A stretch of DNA of 11,421 bases. It comes from Ruminococcus sp. CAG:403. Lineage in GTDB: Bacteria > Bacillota > Clostridia > Oscillospirales > Ruminococcaceae. The position numbers were made by a program, and so were the translations under genes. The stretch lies in the NCBI GenBank assembly GCA_000437255.1, contig FR899064.1:5022-16442 (forward strand). The letters run 5' to 3'. Below the pieces are notes generated by a model, which was not told the origin of the DNA, searched no databases, and was given only the letters and a program-made list of their open reading frames with translations. Numbering within the stretch: position 1 is the stretch's first letter; every line of letters starts with the position of its first letter. Shown piece after piece: positions 1 to 6,468 of this stretch.

Positions 1-2
1 CC

Positions 3-704
3 GCCTATGCCAAGGAAGGCGCTAATCTTGTGATTACCGGTCGAAATGTGCAGAAGCTGGAAGCTGCGAAGGAAGAATTGGAACGGCTTTATGGGGTACA
101 GGTGCTGATTATGCAGGCCGATGTAAATGCTGGCGCCGACAATGAAGTAGTTGTCGGGAAAGTGGTTGCAAAGACTATGGAGCAATTTGGCCGCATTGAT
201 GTATTGATCAACAATGCACAGGCTTCTGCTTCCGGTGTGCCGCTGGCAGAACACACCACCGATCAGTTTAATCTGGCAATGTATTCCGGCTTGTATGCTG
301 CATTTTATTACATGAAGGCTTGCTATCCGCATCTGGCAGCCACCAAGGGCAGCGTAATCAACTTCGCTTCCGGTGCCGGCTTGTTCGGCAATTTTGGACA
401 GTGTGCCTATGCTGCTGCAAAGGAAGGCATTCGTGGCTTGACAAGAGTTGCTGCAACAGAATGGAGCAAGGATGGCATCAATGTCAATATCATTTGTCCG
501 CTTGCCTGGACAGCACAGCTGGAACAGTTCCAGAACGCTTATCCGGATGCATTTGAAAAGAACGTGAAGACACCGCCGATGGGACACTTTGGTGATTCGG
601 AACTGGAAATCGGCAGAGTATGCGTACAGCTGGCATCTCCGGACTTCAAGTACATGACAGGAGAAACCATTACACTGGAAGGTGGACTGGGTCTTCGTCC
701 GTAA
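3..704 (+). CDS. Short-chain dehydrogenase/reductase (SDR), 5'-truncated
   Basis: This is the C-terminal part of a classical SDR, an NAD(P)-dependent oxidoreductase of the cytosol. The frame is open from base 3, reading AYAKEGANLVITGRN, so the real start and the glycine-rich nucleotide loop lie left of the window; the GTG at 30 is an internal codon. Visible SDR signatures are an Asp in the 'QADV' strand (about base 120), NNAQA where NNAG is usual (210-224), the catalytic Ser of NFASGAG (369-371), and the YxxxK pair with Tyr at 408-410 and Lys at 420-422. A 'TGETITLEGG' stretch near the C-terminus is typical of the family's last strand. The substrate cannot be told from the sequence. The NNAG-to-NNAQ change is a mild oddity that should not prevent catalysis. 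The gene ends 24 bases before the next promoter and I see no intrinsic terminator after it. Confidence 0.92.
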   Translation, partial: AYAKEGANLVITGRNVQKLEAAKEELERLYGVQVLIMQADVNAGADNEVVVGKVVAKTMEQFGRIDVLINNAQASASGVPLAEHTTDQFNLAMYSGLYAAFYYMKACYPHLAATKGSVINFASGAGLFGNFGQCAYAAAKEGIRGLTRVAATEWSKDGINVNIICPLAWTAQLEQFQNAYPDAFEKNVKTPPMGHFGDSELEIGRVCVQLASPDFKYMTGETITLEGGLGLRP

Positions 705-716
705 AAATGAACCTAG

Positions 717-738
717 CAAATGCCTGACTTGACATTTG
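717..738. repeat. Inverted repeat overlapping a -35 box (candidate operator)
   Basis: CAAATG (717-722) and CATTTG (733-738) form a perfect 6-bp inverted repeat with a 10-bp spacer. The right arm overlaps the TTGACA -35 element at 729-734. The centre-to-centre distance of the arms is 16 bp, so the arms do not lie exactly on one helical face. No T-run follows, so it is not an intrinsic terminator of the SDR gene. A repressor-binding role is inferred from position only. Confidence 0.35.
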
Positions 739-757
739 TATGGGAATCGTTTACAAT
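729..757 (+). promoter_or_regulatory. Sigma-A promoter for the membrane protein-dehydrogenase-Nudix-proBA operon
   Basis: A consensus TTGACA -35 (729-734) and TACAAT -10 (752-757, one mismatch to TATAAT) are separated by the ideal 17 bp. Transcription should start near 763-765. The first convincing downstream start codon is at 985, which gives an unusually long 5' leader of about 220 bases. Confidence 0.85.
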
Positions 758-763
758 AAGAAT

Positions 764-984
764 CAACAGGATGATCGCCGGCCTGTTTCAACAGGCTGGG
801 AAGAACCTGTCTGCACAAGAATGTGTGTAAAGGCTTGTGCAGGCAGGTTCTATCCTTCCCGTTATCGAAAAAGGCGCAGAGAGCACTGCACAGAAGTGAA
901 GCTTCTGCAACAACGAGAAGGATACACATTAGAGCGTGTTCCCTGCATGCCTTGCAAGGAACCATTTCACGGAGGAAATCAAAT
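764..984 (+). promoter_or_regulatory. Long structured 5' leader, unassigned (possible cis-regulatory RNA)
   Basis: The stretch between promoter and first gene is rich in stem-loops.
(1) 778-786 pairs with 791-799, nine pairs with loop TTCA.
(2) 804-819 pairs with 834-849, sixteen pairs with one G-U and a 14-base loop. An outer GGGAAG/CTTCCC helix (798-803/855-860) extends it across a one-sided bulge and shares bases 798-799 with hairpin 1.
(3) 876-879 pairs with 886-889, and 891-896 (CAGAAG) pairs with 902-907 (CTTCTG).
(4) 938-946 pairs with 954-962, eight pairs with one mismatch, ending eight bases before the GGAGG ribosome binding site at 971-975.
This amount of pairing in a leader suggests an RNA element controlling the operon. 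I do not recognise its class: the T-box AGGGUGGNACCGCG sequence is absent, as are obvious SRP, RNase P and cobalamin signatures. No terminator with a U-run is seen, so control at translation or processing is as likely as attenuation. Short ORFs crossing it (from 740 and 823) have no ribosome binding site. Confidence 0.6.
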
Positions 985-1320
985 ATGGATGCCACAACTT
1001 TTCCGCTTACTTTTAGTTACCACCTTGTATTCTGCATCATTGCAGCTATTTTCTTTCTGTTTCAGTTTGCGCATACCCGGAAGGTCTATGAATTGCTGCT
1101 TGCCATTGCCATTCCGTCTTCACTGCTGATTTACTTGGATCGTTCCAATGATACGCTGTTCCATGCAGTTGGCTTGCTGGTACTGGTGCTGCTGGTTGTC
1201 GCCTTTGTATTGGCAATCATCGGAAACATCAAGAACAAAAAGCAGCGCAAGCAGGAACAAAAACAGGAACAGGAAGCACGATCGAAAGCCGCAGAAGCAC
1301 CGAAACAGGAACAATCCTAA
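985..1320 (+). CDS. Small three-helix membrane protein, function unknown
   Basis: A 111-residue hypothetical protein. Three hydrophobic segments are likely membrane helices, at about residues 11-29, 35-51 and 59-81. A strongly charged, Gln/Lys/Glu-rich tail follows (about 82-111, with repeated KQEQ), probably cytosolic. The ATG at 985 is chosen because GGAGG at 971-975 precedes it by nine bases. The frame continues upstream to an ATG at 823, but that codon sits in the loop of a leader hairpin with no Shine-Dalgarno sequence, and the upstream residues look non-coding. It is first in an operon with a dehydrogenase, a Nudix hydrolase and proBA, with only 11 bases to the next gene. I do not recognise the family. 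The hydrophobic N-terminal part and repetitive tail give no catalytic motif, so no function is proposed. Confidence 0.8.
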   Translation: MDATTFPLTFSYHLVFCIIAAIFFLFQFAHTRKVYELLLAIAIPSSLLIYLDRSNDTLFHAVGLLVLVLLVVAFVLAIIGNIKNKKQRKQEQKQEQEARSKAAEAPKQEQS

Positions 1321-1331
1321 AGGAGCAACCG

Positions 1332-2318
1332 ATGAAGCTGGTATGTTCAGATTGGCAGACAATGGAATCGGACGGCAAAACCGTGTCACCATTTTCAGAA
1401 TTCGGAACGGTGCAGAATTATGATGTGACAGCGCCAGAACAGCTGGCACAGCGGCTTGCCGGTGCACAGGTTTTGCTTTGTAACAAAACGCTGGTCACGG
1501 CGGAAACACTGGAACATTGTCCGGATTTGCAGTATATTGGTGTTTTTGCCACCGGTTATAACAACATTGATCTGGAGGCAGCAGCCCGGCATGGCATTAC
1601 TGTCTGCAATGCCGGTGTATACGCAACCGATGCGGTTGCACAGCACGTGTTTGCTTTTATTTTAGAATGGTACAATCGTGTGGCACAGTATCATGCATCG
1701 GTGCAGGCTGGTGATTGGATGCGTGCGCCGGTCTTTTCTTATTTTCCCTATCCCATGCAGGAACTGGTTGGAAAATGTATTGGGATTGTCGGATACGGCA
1801 GTATTGGCAGAAAGGTTGCACAGATTGCACGGGCTTTTGATATGGATGTGCTTACCTATACCCGTTCTCCGGAAAAGGTGACAGATGGAACCCGTACAGT
1901 TTCATTGGAACAGCTGCTTCGGCAGTCGGATATTGTAACGCTGCACTGTCCGCTGAATCCGGAAAGTGCAGGACTCATCAACCGGCAGACACTTGCAAGC
2001 ATGAAACCAACAGCGCTGCTGATCAATACGGCGCGTGGTGGCATAATACGGGAGGCAGATTTGGCACAGGCTTTGGAGCAGGGAACGATCGCCGGTGCCT
2101 GTCTGGATGTGTTGCAGCAGGAGCCAATGGCAGCAGATTGCTCGCTGCGTGGTGTGAAGAACTGCATATTTACACCGCATGTGGCATGGGCACCGCAGGA
2201 AACCAGACAGCGGTTGCTGCAAATTACCGTGGAAAATCTGCGCTGCTATTTGCAGGGAACGCCGCAGAACGTGGTGTGCATGCCGAAAAAATCGGGAAAG
2301 GAATGCGGACAAACATGA
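1332..2318 (+). CDS. D-isomer-specific 2-hydroxyacid dehydrogenase (glycerate dehydrogenase-like)
   Basis: A 328-residue NAD(P)-dependent cytosolic enzyme that interconverts a 2-oxoacid and a D-2-hydroxyacid. Motifs are complete: the nucleotide-binding GYGSIG at residues 154-159, 'NTARGG' with substrate-binding Arg235, 'DVLQQEP' with Glu264, and 'TPHVAW' with the acid/base His283. In this family the Arg/Glu/His triad is required for catalysis. Length matches the short form lacking the C-terminal ACT domain of many SerA proteins. Glycerate/hydroxypyruvate reductase is therefore the closest guess, but lactate, phosphoglycerate or another 2-oxoacid cannot be excluded. AGGAG at 1321-1325 lies six bases before the ATG. 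The gene ends inside the ATGA overlap with the Nudix gene, so the two are probably translationally coupled. Its placement with proBA does not reveal the substrate. Confidence 0.93.
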   Translation: MKLVCSDWQTMESDGKTVSPFSEFGTVQNYDVTAPEQLAQRLAGAQVLLCNKTLVTAETLEHCPDLQYIGVFATGYNNIDLEAAARHGITVCNAGVYATDAVAQHVFAFILEWYNRVAQYHASVQAGDWMRAPVFSYFPYPMQELVGKCIGIVGYGSIGRKVAQIARAFDMDVLTYTRSPEKVTDGTRTVSLEQLLRQSDIVTLHCPLNPESAGLINRQTLASMKPTALLINTARGGIIREADLAQALEQGTIAGACLDVLQQEPMAADCSLRGVKNCIFTPHVAWAPQETRQRLLQITVENLRCYLQGTPQNVVCMPKKSGKECGQT

Positions 2319-2860
2319 TGGAACAATGGGATTTGTACGATCAAAACCGCTGTCCGTTGCATCGAAAGCATGTGCGAGGTATGCCAATGCAGCCGGGAGA
2401 ATTTCATGTTGTTGTAAATGTGCTGTCTGTTGATCGGCAGGGAAATATTTTAATTACCAAGCGGCATCCCAAAAAGCCGTTTGGCGGAAAATGGGAAGTA
2501 ACCGGCGGCTCGGTATTGGCGGGAGAAACCTCCCTGCATGGTGCCGTACGGGAATTGGAGGAAGAAACGGGTCTGCATGCAGCAGAATCCGAGCTGGATT
2601 ATCGTGGAACCATTGTCCAGCAGGCATCGGGCTGCCTGCATGATTGGTACTGTTACCAGGCTGACTTTACGGCGCAGGATATTCGGCTGCAACGTGGGGA
2701 AACCATTGCATTTCAAATTGTTTCCCCGCAGCGGCTTGCACAGATGACGGAATCGGGAAAATTTCTGGATTTTGTCTATCAGCGGTTGGAAAACTTATTT
2801 CCGGAGCAGATTATCGGTGCACAGGAGATTGGGAGCAACGGGAGCGAGGCAAGAAAATGA
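2315..2860 (+). CDS. Nudix hydrolase
   Basis: A 181-residue Nudix-family hydrolase, which cleaves a nucleoside diphosphate linked to another moiety (or a related pyrophosphate) with a divalent metal. The Nudix box is a perfect match to GX5EX7REUXEEXGU, from Gly65 to Leu87, with RELEEETGL at 79-87. The N-terminal 'EQWDLYD' followed by 'HVVVNVLSVD' and 'ILITKR' resembles the YfcD/IDI-like subgroup; the substrate is unknown. The ATG at 2315 overlaps the dehydrogenase stop (ATGATG). AAAGGA at 2297-2302 lies 12 bases upstream, rather far, so the second ATG at 2318 or an earlier ATG at 2303 remain possible, though family N-termini favour 2315/2318. Its stop overlaps the proB start by four bases. 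A role in removing damaged or toxic metabolites is possible but inferred only from family habits. Confidence 0.93.
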   Translation: MMEQWDLYDQNRCPLHRKHVRGMPMQPGEFHVVVNVLSVDRQGNILITKRHPKKPFGGKWEVTGGSVLAGETSLHGAVRELEEETGLHAAESELDYRGTIVQQASGCLHDWYCYQADFTAQDIRLQRGETIAFQIVSPQRLAQMTESGKFLDFVYQRLENLFPEQIIGAQEIGSNGSEARK

Positions 2861-3666
2861 TTGATGTAAAAGCAAAAAAACGTGTGGTCATCAAGTTGGG
2901 GACCTCTACATTGACCCATAAAACGGGTCGTTTGAATATCCGCCGGGTGGAGCAGCTGGTGAAGGCACTGGCTGATCTGCAAAATGAAGGAAGAGAACTG
3001 ATTATTGTATCCAGCGGTTCGGTTGGACTCGGCATGGCAAAGCTTGGCATGACGCAGAAACCAAAGGAAATTCCGCTCAAGCAGGCGTGCGCAGCAGTTG
3101 GACAGTGCGAATTGATGTACCTATATGACAAGTTGTTTTCACAGTATAATTTAACCGTTGCGCAGGTATTGGTCACCAAGTATATTCTGCTGGAAGACCG
3201 AAAGCAAAATGTGCAGAATGCACTGCGTACCATTATTGAACACGGGGTGATTCCGATTGTCAATGAAAATGATACAGTTGCCATTGATGAGTTGGAACTG
3301 GAAATCGGAGAAAATGACAGCTTGGCAGCGACAATTGCAACCATTGCGCATGCAGATTTGCTGGTGATTCTGTCGGATATTGATGGACTGTATGATACAG
3401 ATCCACGTCAGAATCAGGATGCCCATCTGATTCCGGTTGTGGATACTGTTACGGATGAAATTCGGAATCTGGCAGGCGGTGCCGGCAGCAAGCTGGGCAG
3501 CGGTGGAATGATTACCAAAATTCATGCGGCAGAAATCGCCAATGAAAATGGTATTGATATGATTATTATGAACGGCAGAAATCCAGATCAGCTTTATGAT
3601 CTGTTTGACAATCAGCCAATTGGCACACAATTTTTAGCCAAGCAGCAAACAGCTGCACAGGAATAG
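2857..3666 (+). CDS. proB: Glutamate 5-kinase, short form without PUA domain
   Basis: ProB phosphorylates L-glutamate with ATP to gamma-glutamyl phosphate, the first step of proline synthesis. The 269 residues cover one amino acid kinase domain: the phosphate-binding 'IKLGTS' (12-17), 'SSGSVGLGM' (52-60), the glutamate-site 'NEND' (136-139) and 'GENDSL' (151-156), 'LSDIDGLYDTDP' (172-183) and the 'GSGGM' nucleotide loop (214-218). The C-terminal PUA domain of the roughly 367-residue E. coli enzyme is absent, a natural short form seen in many bacteria rather than a truncation, since the stop is followed at once by the proA ribosome binding site. The ATG overlaps the Nudix stop (ATGA) and has GAGG seven bases upstream. 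Its product is unstable and is normally passed to ProA, encoded ten bases downstream. Confidence 0.97.
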   Translation: MIDVKAKKRVVIKLGTSTLTHKTGRLNIRRVEQLVKALADLQNEGRELIIVSSGSVGLGMAKLGMTQKPKEIPLKQACAAVGQCELMYLYDKLFSQYNLTVAQVLVTKYILLEDRKQNVQNALRTIIEHGVIPIVNENDTVAIDELELEIGENDSLAATIATIAHADLLVILSDIDGLYDTDPRQNQDAHLIPVVDTVTDEIRNLAGGAGSKLGSGGMITKIHAAEIANENGIDMIIMNGRNPDQLYDLFDNQPIGTQFLAKQQTAAQE

Positions 3667-3676
3667 GAGGCAGAAC

Positions 3677-4939
3677 ATGAATTACGCACAGCAACTTGGA
3701 GAAAAAGCGAAAGTCATTGAAACAAAAATTGCAACGGCTTCTCCCATGCAGAAAAATCAGGCACTGCGTGCCATTGCAGACGCTTTGATTGTGCAGACAC
3801 CAGCAATCTTGGAAGCCAATGCAGCAGATTTGGCGGCTGCGCAGGAAAATCACATGACCGCCTCTTTACAGGATCGGCTGCGCCTGACAGAAGCACGGAT
3901 TCAGGGCATGGCTGCTGCTGTTTTGCAGCTGGTAGAGGCGGAAGAACCGATTGGTGCAGTGGAATCCGGTACGATTCGTCCGAATGGGCTTCAAATCCTG
4001 AAAACGCGTGTTCCGCTTGGCGTAATTGGAATTATCTTTGAATCCCGTCCGAATGTAACCGTAGATGCTGCCACACTTTGCCTCAAGGCAGGCAATGCAG
4101 TGATTCTGCGGGGCGGAAAGGAAGCCATTCATTCGAACACCTGCCTGACGCATGTGATGCGCACGGCAATTGCAGAAGCAGGTTTGCCGGCGGATGTCAT
4201 TCAGCTGGTGGAGGATACCTCCCGAGAGACGGCTGCGGATATGATGCGGCTGAGCGGATACCTGGATGTGCTGATTCCAAGAGGCGGCGCCGGTTTAATT
4301 CGTGCCGTGGTACAACAAGCAACCGTTCCGGTGATTGAAACTGGCGTGGGCAATTGTCATGTTTACATTGACCGCTGCCTGAATGGTGCGGCAGATTATG
4401 AGATGGCAGCTGCCATTGTGGAGAATGCCAAGGCACAGCGTCCGTCTGTTTGCAATGCCATTGAAAGTTTACTGGTGCATCAGGAAGTTGCACGGGCCGT
4501 CTTGCCTCGGATTCAGCAGGCACTGGCAGCACATGACGTTACCATCTATGGCTGTGACCGTACACGGGAGATTCTGGGAGAATCCATTTTACCGGCAACG
4601 GAAACGGAGTATGCCACCGAATTTTTGGACTATAAAATTGCAGTGAAGGTTGTGGATTCTTTGGAAGAAGCCATTGCGCACATTGCAAAATATGGCACCA
4701 AGCATTCCGAGTGCATTGTGACCAGAAGTTTGGATGCAGCAGAACAATTCCAGCGGGAAGTGGATGCAGCAGCCGTTTATGTCAATGCTTCCACTCGTTT
4801 TACAGACGGCGGAGAATTCGGCTATGGCGCTGAAATCGGAATTTCGACCCAAAAATTGCATGCAAGAGGGCCAATGGGCTTGCAGGCACTGACAACGATT
4901 AAGTATCTGATTCGTGGCAACGGACAGATTCGGGAATAA
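3677..4939 (+). CDS. proA: Gamma-glutamyl phosphate reductase (glutamate-5-semialdehyde dehydrogenase)
   Basis: ProA reduces gamma-glutamyl phosphate with NADPH to glutamate-5-semialdehyde, which cyclises to pyrroline-5-carboxylate. At 420 residues it is full length for this aldehyde-dehydrogenase-fold family. Landmarks are 'PLGVIGIIFESRPNV' (113-127), 'LKAGNAVILRGGKEA' (136-150), 'IPRGGAGLI' (200-208) and the catalytic cysteine Cys259 in 'RPSVCNAIE'. The C-terminal 'GAEIGISTQKLHARGPMGL' is also typical. GGAGG at 3666-3670, overlapping the proB stop, lies six bases before the ATG. A strong terminator follows 14 bases after the stop, so proA is the last gene of the operon. ProC, needed for the last step, is not in the window. 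Confidence 0.98.
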   Translation: MNYAQQLGEKAKVIETKIATASPMQKNQALRAIADALIVQTPAILEANAADLAAAQENHMTASLQDRLRLTEARIQGMAAAVLQLVEAEEPIGAVESGTIRPNGLQILKTRVPLGVIGIIFESRPNVTVDAATLCLKAGNAVILRGGKEAIHSNTCLTHVMRTAIAEAGLPADVIQLVEDTSRETAADMMRLSGYLDVLIPRGGAGLIRAVVQQATVPVIETGVGNCHVYIDRCLNGAADYEMAAAIVENAKAQRPSVCNAIESLLVHQEVARAVLPRIQQALAAHDVTIYGCDRTREILGESILPATETEYATEFLDYKIAVKVVDSLEEAIAHIAKYGTKHSECIVTRSLDAAEQFQREVDAAAVYVNASTRFTDGGEFGYGAEIGISTQKLHARGPMGLQALTTIKYLIRGNGQIRE

Positions 4940-4953
4940 GCAATTTCTTGCTG

Positions 4954-4989
4954 AAAAAGGGGAAGCAGAATGTTCTGCTTCCCCTTTTT
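4954..4989 (+). terminator. Intrinsic terminator of the proBA operon
   Basis: A perfect 16-bp stem (4954-4969 with 4974-4989) closes on the four-base loop ATGT. The GC-rich core AAGGGGAAGCAGA is preceded by five A and ends in five T. Because the ends are A5 and T5, it could also terminate transcription from the other strand. Confidence 0.95.
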
Positions 4990-4991
4990 GT

Positions 4992-5021
4992 TTGGCACCA
5001 ATGCAGAACAGGTGGCATAAA
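4992..5021 (+). promoter_or_regulatory. Weak candidate promoter for the DUF3343-desulfurase pair
   Basis: TTGGCA (4992-4997) and CATAAA (5016-5021) are 18 bp apart, with five and four matches to the consensus boxes. A promoter is expected here because a strong terminator lies just upstream, but the -10 is poor and I see no better match in the 64 bases between terminator and gene. Confidence 0.35.
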
Positions 5022-5053
5022 ATGAAAGTATCCTGAAAAATGTAAGGGGTGAT

Positions 5054-5284
5054 ATGATGTTAACATGCAAGGCGGCAATGCAGTCTTATACACAGGCCAT
5101 GAAAGCGCAGAAATTACTTGGCGGCTACGGCTACCGGAGTGAGATTCGCCGAAAGGAGAAAAATGCTCCCGGTGGATGCGGTTATGTCCTGGTAGTAAAC
5201 GGCGATTGCAGCAGTGTTTCAGATATCTTGTTGTACGGGGGAATACCCTATCAGGATGTACAGAGCGAGCGTGAGGCGCCTTGA
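5054..5284 (+). CDS. DUF3343-like small protein, putative sulfur/selenium carrier
   Basis: A 76-residue protein. It resembles the DUF3343 family (Pfam 'putative Se/S carrier protein-like'): an N-terminal strand, a helix with 'QAMKAQKLL' (14-22), a basic stretch, then a strand starting with a glycine-flanked cysteine, Cys42 in 'GGCGYVL'. In this family the cysteine at this point is the presumed carrier residue. Cys5 and Cys52 are also present. Family members often sit beside a class V aminotransferase like the one here, which supports the call; recognition rests on motif and context, not on a search. AAGGGG at 5044-5049 precedes the tandem ATGATG; the second ATG (5057, seven-base spacing) fits better than the first, so the protein may be one residue shorter. 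Its stop overlaps the next start in TTGA. A transfer role for sulfur or selenium is inferred. Confidence 0.75.
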   Translation: MMLTCKAAMQSYTQAMKAQKLLGGYGYRSEIRRKEKNAPGGCGYVLVVNGDCSSVSDILLYGGIPYQDVQSEREAP

Positions 5285-6423
5285 GAATTGTCAATTTTGA
5301 CAATGCAGCAACCACGTATCCCAAACCGCCGGAAGTACGGCAGGCAGTAGATCGTGCAGTTGCGTATTACGGCGGAAATGCCGGACGTGGTGGGCATCCC
5401 ATTACTGCCCGGACTTCTGAGATGGTTTTTTCTGCGCGGGAAACCGTTGCCGCATTTTTTGGCGGAAAAGTGGAGAATACCATTTTTACTATGAACTGTA
5501 CCCATGCGCTGAATCAGGCGATTCGGGGTGTTGTTTCGCCCGGAGATCACGTGATCATCAGCAGCATTGAGCATAACTCGGTCTTTCGCCCGGTGGCAGC
5601 ATTGGCGAAGGCAGGGATCATTACGTTTAGCATTGCGCAGGTATCTGCGGATCCTGCCGAGACCTTGCAGGCGTTTCAGCAATTGATTCGTCCGCATACC
5701 AAGGCGATTGCCTGTACAATTGCCGGGAATGTAACCGGGCAGATTATGCCCTGGAAGGAACTGGGGGAACTATGTCAGAGCCGAAACATCTGCATGATTG
5801 CAGATGGTGCGCAGGCATGCGGTATCCTGCCGGTTTCTATGTCGGATGGCATCAATATCCTTTGTACCGCTGGGCATAAAGGATTGTATGGCATTACCGG
5901 GACGGGTGTTTTGCTGACAGATGGCGCTTTTCCGCTGTATCCATTGATGCAGGGGGGGACCGGCAGTGCCTCTGCCAGTCCGGATCAGCCGGATTTTCTG
6001 CCGGATCGCTTGGAAAGCGGAACACTGAATATTATTGGTGCTGCTTCCCTCAAGGCAGGCATTGAGTTTGTGCAGCGCCAACCGATGGAACGGCTGCTGC
6101 AAAAGGAAAGTCGGTTGTGTACTGTATTTTGCAGCTTGCTGGAATCAGACCCGGCCATTCGGCTCTATCGGGAGCCGGGTGTTTCGTATGTGCCGATTGT
6201 TTCGTTTAATGGCGTGGACATTCCGCCGGAGGAATTGGCAGCAGCACTTGGAGAGCAGGGCTTTTGCCTGCGGGCAGGGCTGCACTGCTCACCGCTGGCG
6301 CATCAAACGCTGGGAACGCCGGATGGAACCGTTCGCTTTGCACCGTCTGCCTTCAGCCGGGAATCGGATGTGATTCGATTGGCAGACGCTGTAAAAAAGA
6401 GCGTCCGAATGTTGAAAAAATAA
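5281..6423 (+). CDS. Class V aminotransferase, cysteine desulfurase family (EF2568-like)
   Basis: A 380-residue PLP enzyme of the cysteine desulfurase/selenocysteine lyase type. These enzymes take sulfur (or selenium) from cysteine as an enzyme persulfide and release alanine. Visible residues are 'NFDNAATTYPKP' (5-16), His98 in 'EHNS' stacking on PLP, Asp175 in 'ADGAQ', the Schiff-base Lys200 in 'TAGHKGLYG', and active Cys336 in 'RAGLHCSPLAHQTLGT'. The last motif is typical of the TIGR01977 (EF2568) group rather than IscS or SufS. Translation seems to begin at TTG 5281, overlapping the upstream stop (TTGA) with GAGG four bases upstream; no in-frame ATG fits the conserved N-terminus better, so coupling to the carrier-like gene is likely. 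No iscU, sufU, selD or tRNA-thiolation gene is nearby, so the acceptor is unknown. No convincing terminator follows. Confidence 0.92.
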   Translation: MRIVNFDNAATTYPKPPEVRQAVDRAVAYYGGNAGRGGHPITARTSEMVFSARETVAAFFGGKVENTIFTMNCTHALNQAIRGVVSPGDHVIISSIEHNSVFRPVAALAKAGIITFSIAQVSADPAETLQAFQQLIRPHTKAIACTIAGNVTGQIMPWKELGELCQSRNICMIADGAQACGILPVSMSDGINILCTAGHKGLYGITGTGVLLTDGAFPLYPLMQGGTGSASASPDQPDFLPDRLESGTLNIIGAASLKAGIEFVQRQPMERLLQKESRLCTVFCSLLESDPAIRLYREPGVSYVPIVSFNGVDIPPEELAAALGEQGFCLRAGLHCSPLAHQTLGTPDGTVRFAPSAFSRESDVIRLADAVKKSVRMLKK

Positions 6424-6433
6424 TCAGAATGTA

Positions 6434-6462
6434 TTGCAACCATACTTTTTTTGTGTTACAAT
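6434..6462 (+). promoter_or_regulatory. Sigma-A promoter for cdaA-cdaR
   Basis: TTGCAA (6434-6439) and TACAAT (6457-6462) are spaced by 17 bp. The spacer carries seven T (6446-6452). The first gene of the unit starts at 6550, so the leader would be about 80 bases. The upstream desulfurase gene has no clear terminator, so some read-through into cdaA is possible. Confidence 0.7.
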
Positions 6463-6468
6463 AAAATA

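Noticed and set aside
823..984. N-terminal extension of the small membrane protein to an ATG at 823
   Set aside because: That ATG lies in the loop of a 16-bp hairpin without a Shine-Dalgarno sequence. The ATG at 985 has ideal spacing to GGAGG.
764..984. T-box, SRP RNA, RNase P or cobalamin riboswitch
   Set aside because: The conserved sequences I know for these (for example AGGGUGGNACCGCG of T-boxes or the GGAA-capped SRP apical motif) are not present.
740..1129. 129-codon ORF across the leader and first gene
   Set aside because: It starts between the -35 and -10 boxes, has no ribosome binding site, and overlaps in another frame a gene with a strong GGAGG start. Its translation is rich in Cys and Arg without any recognisable motif.
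2138..2314. Longer Nudix N-terminus inside the dehydrogenase gene
   Set aside because: The frame is open but overlaps the conserved dehydrogenase C-terminal region; Nudix family similarity begins at about the 2315 start.
6431..6452. Terminator after the desulfurase gene (GTAT/ATAC followed by seven T)
   Set aside because: The stem is only four AT-rich base pairs, and the T-run falls in the spacer of a good promoter.
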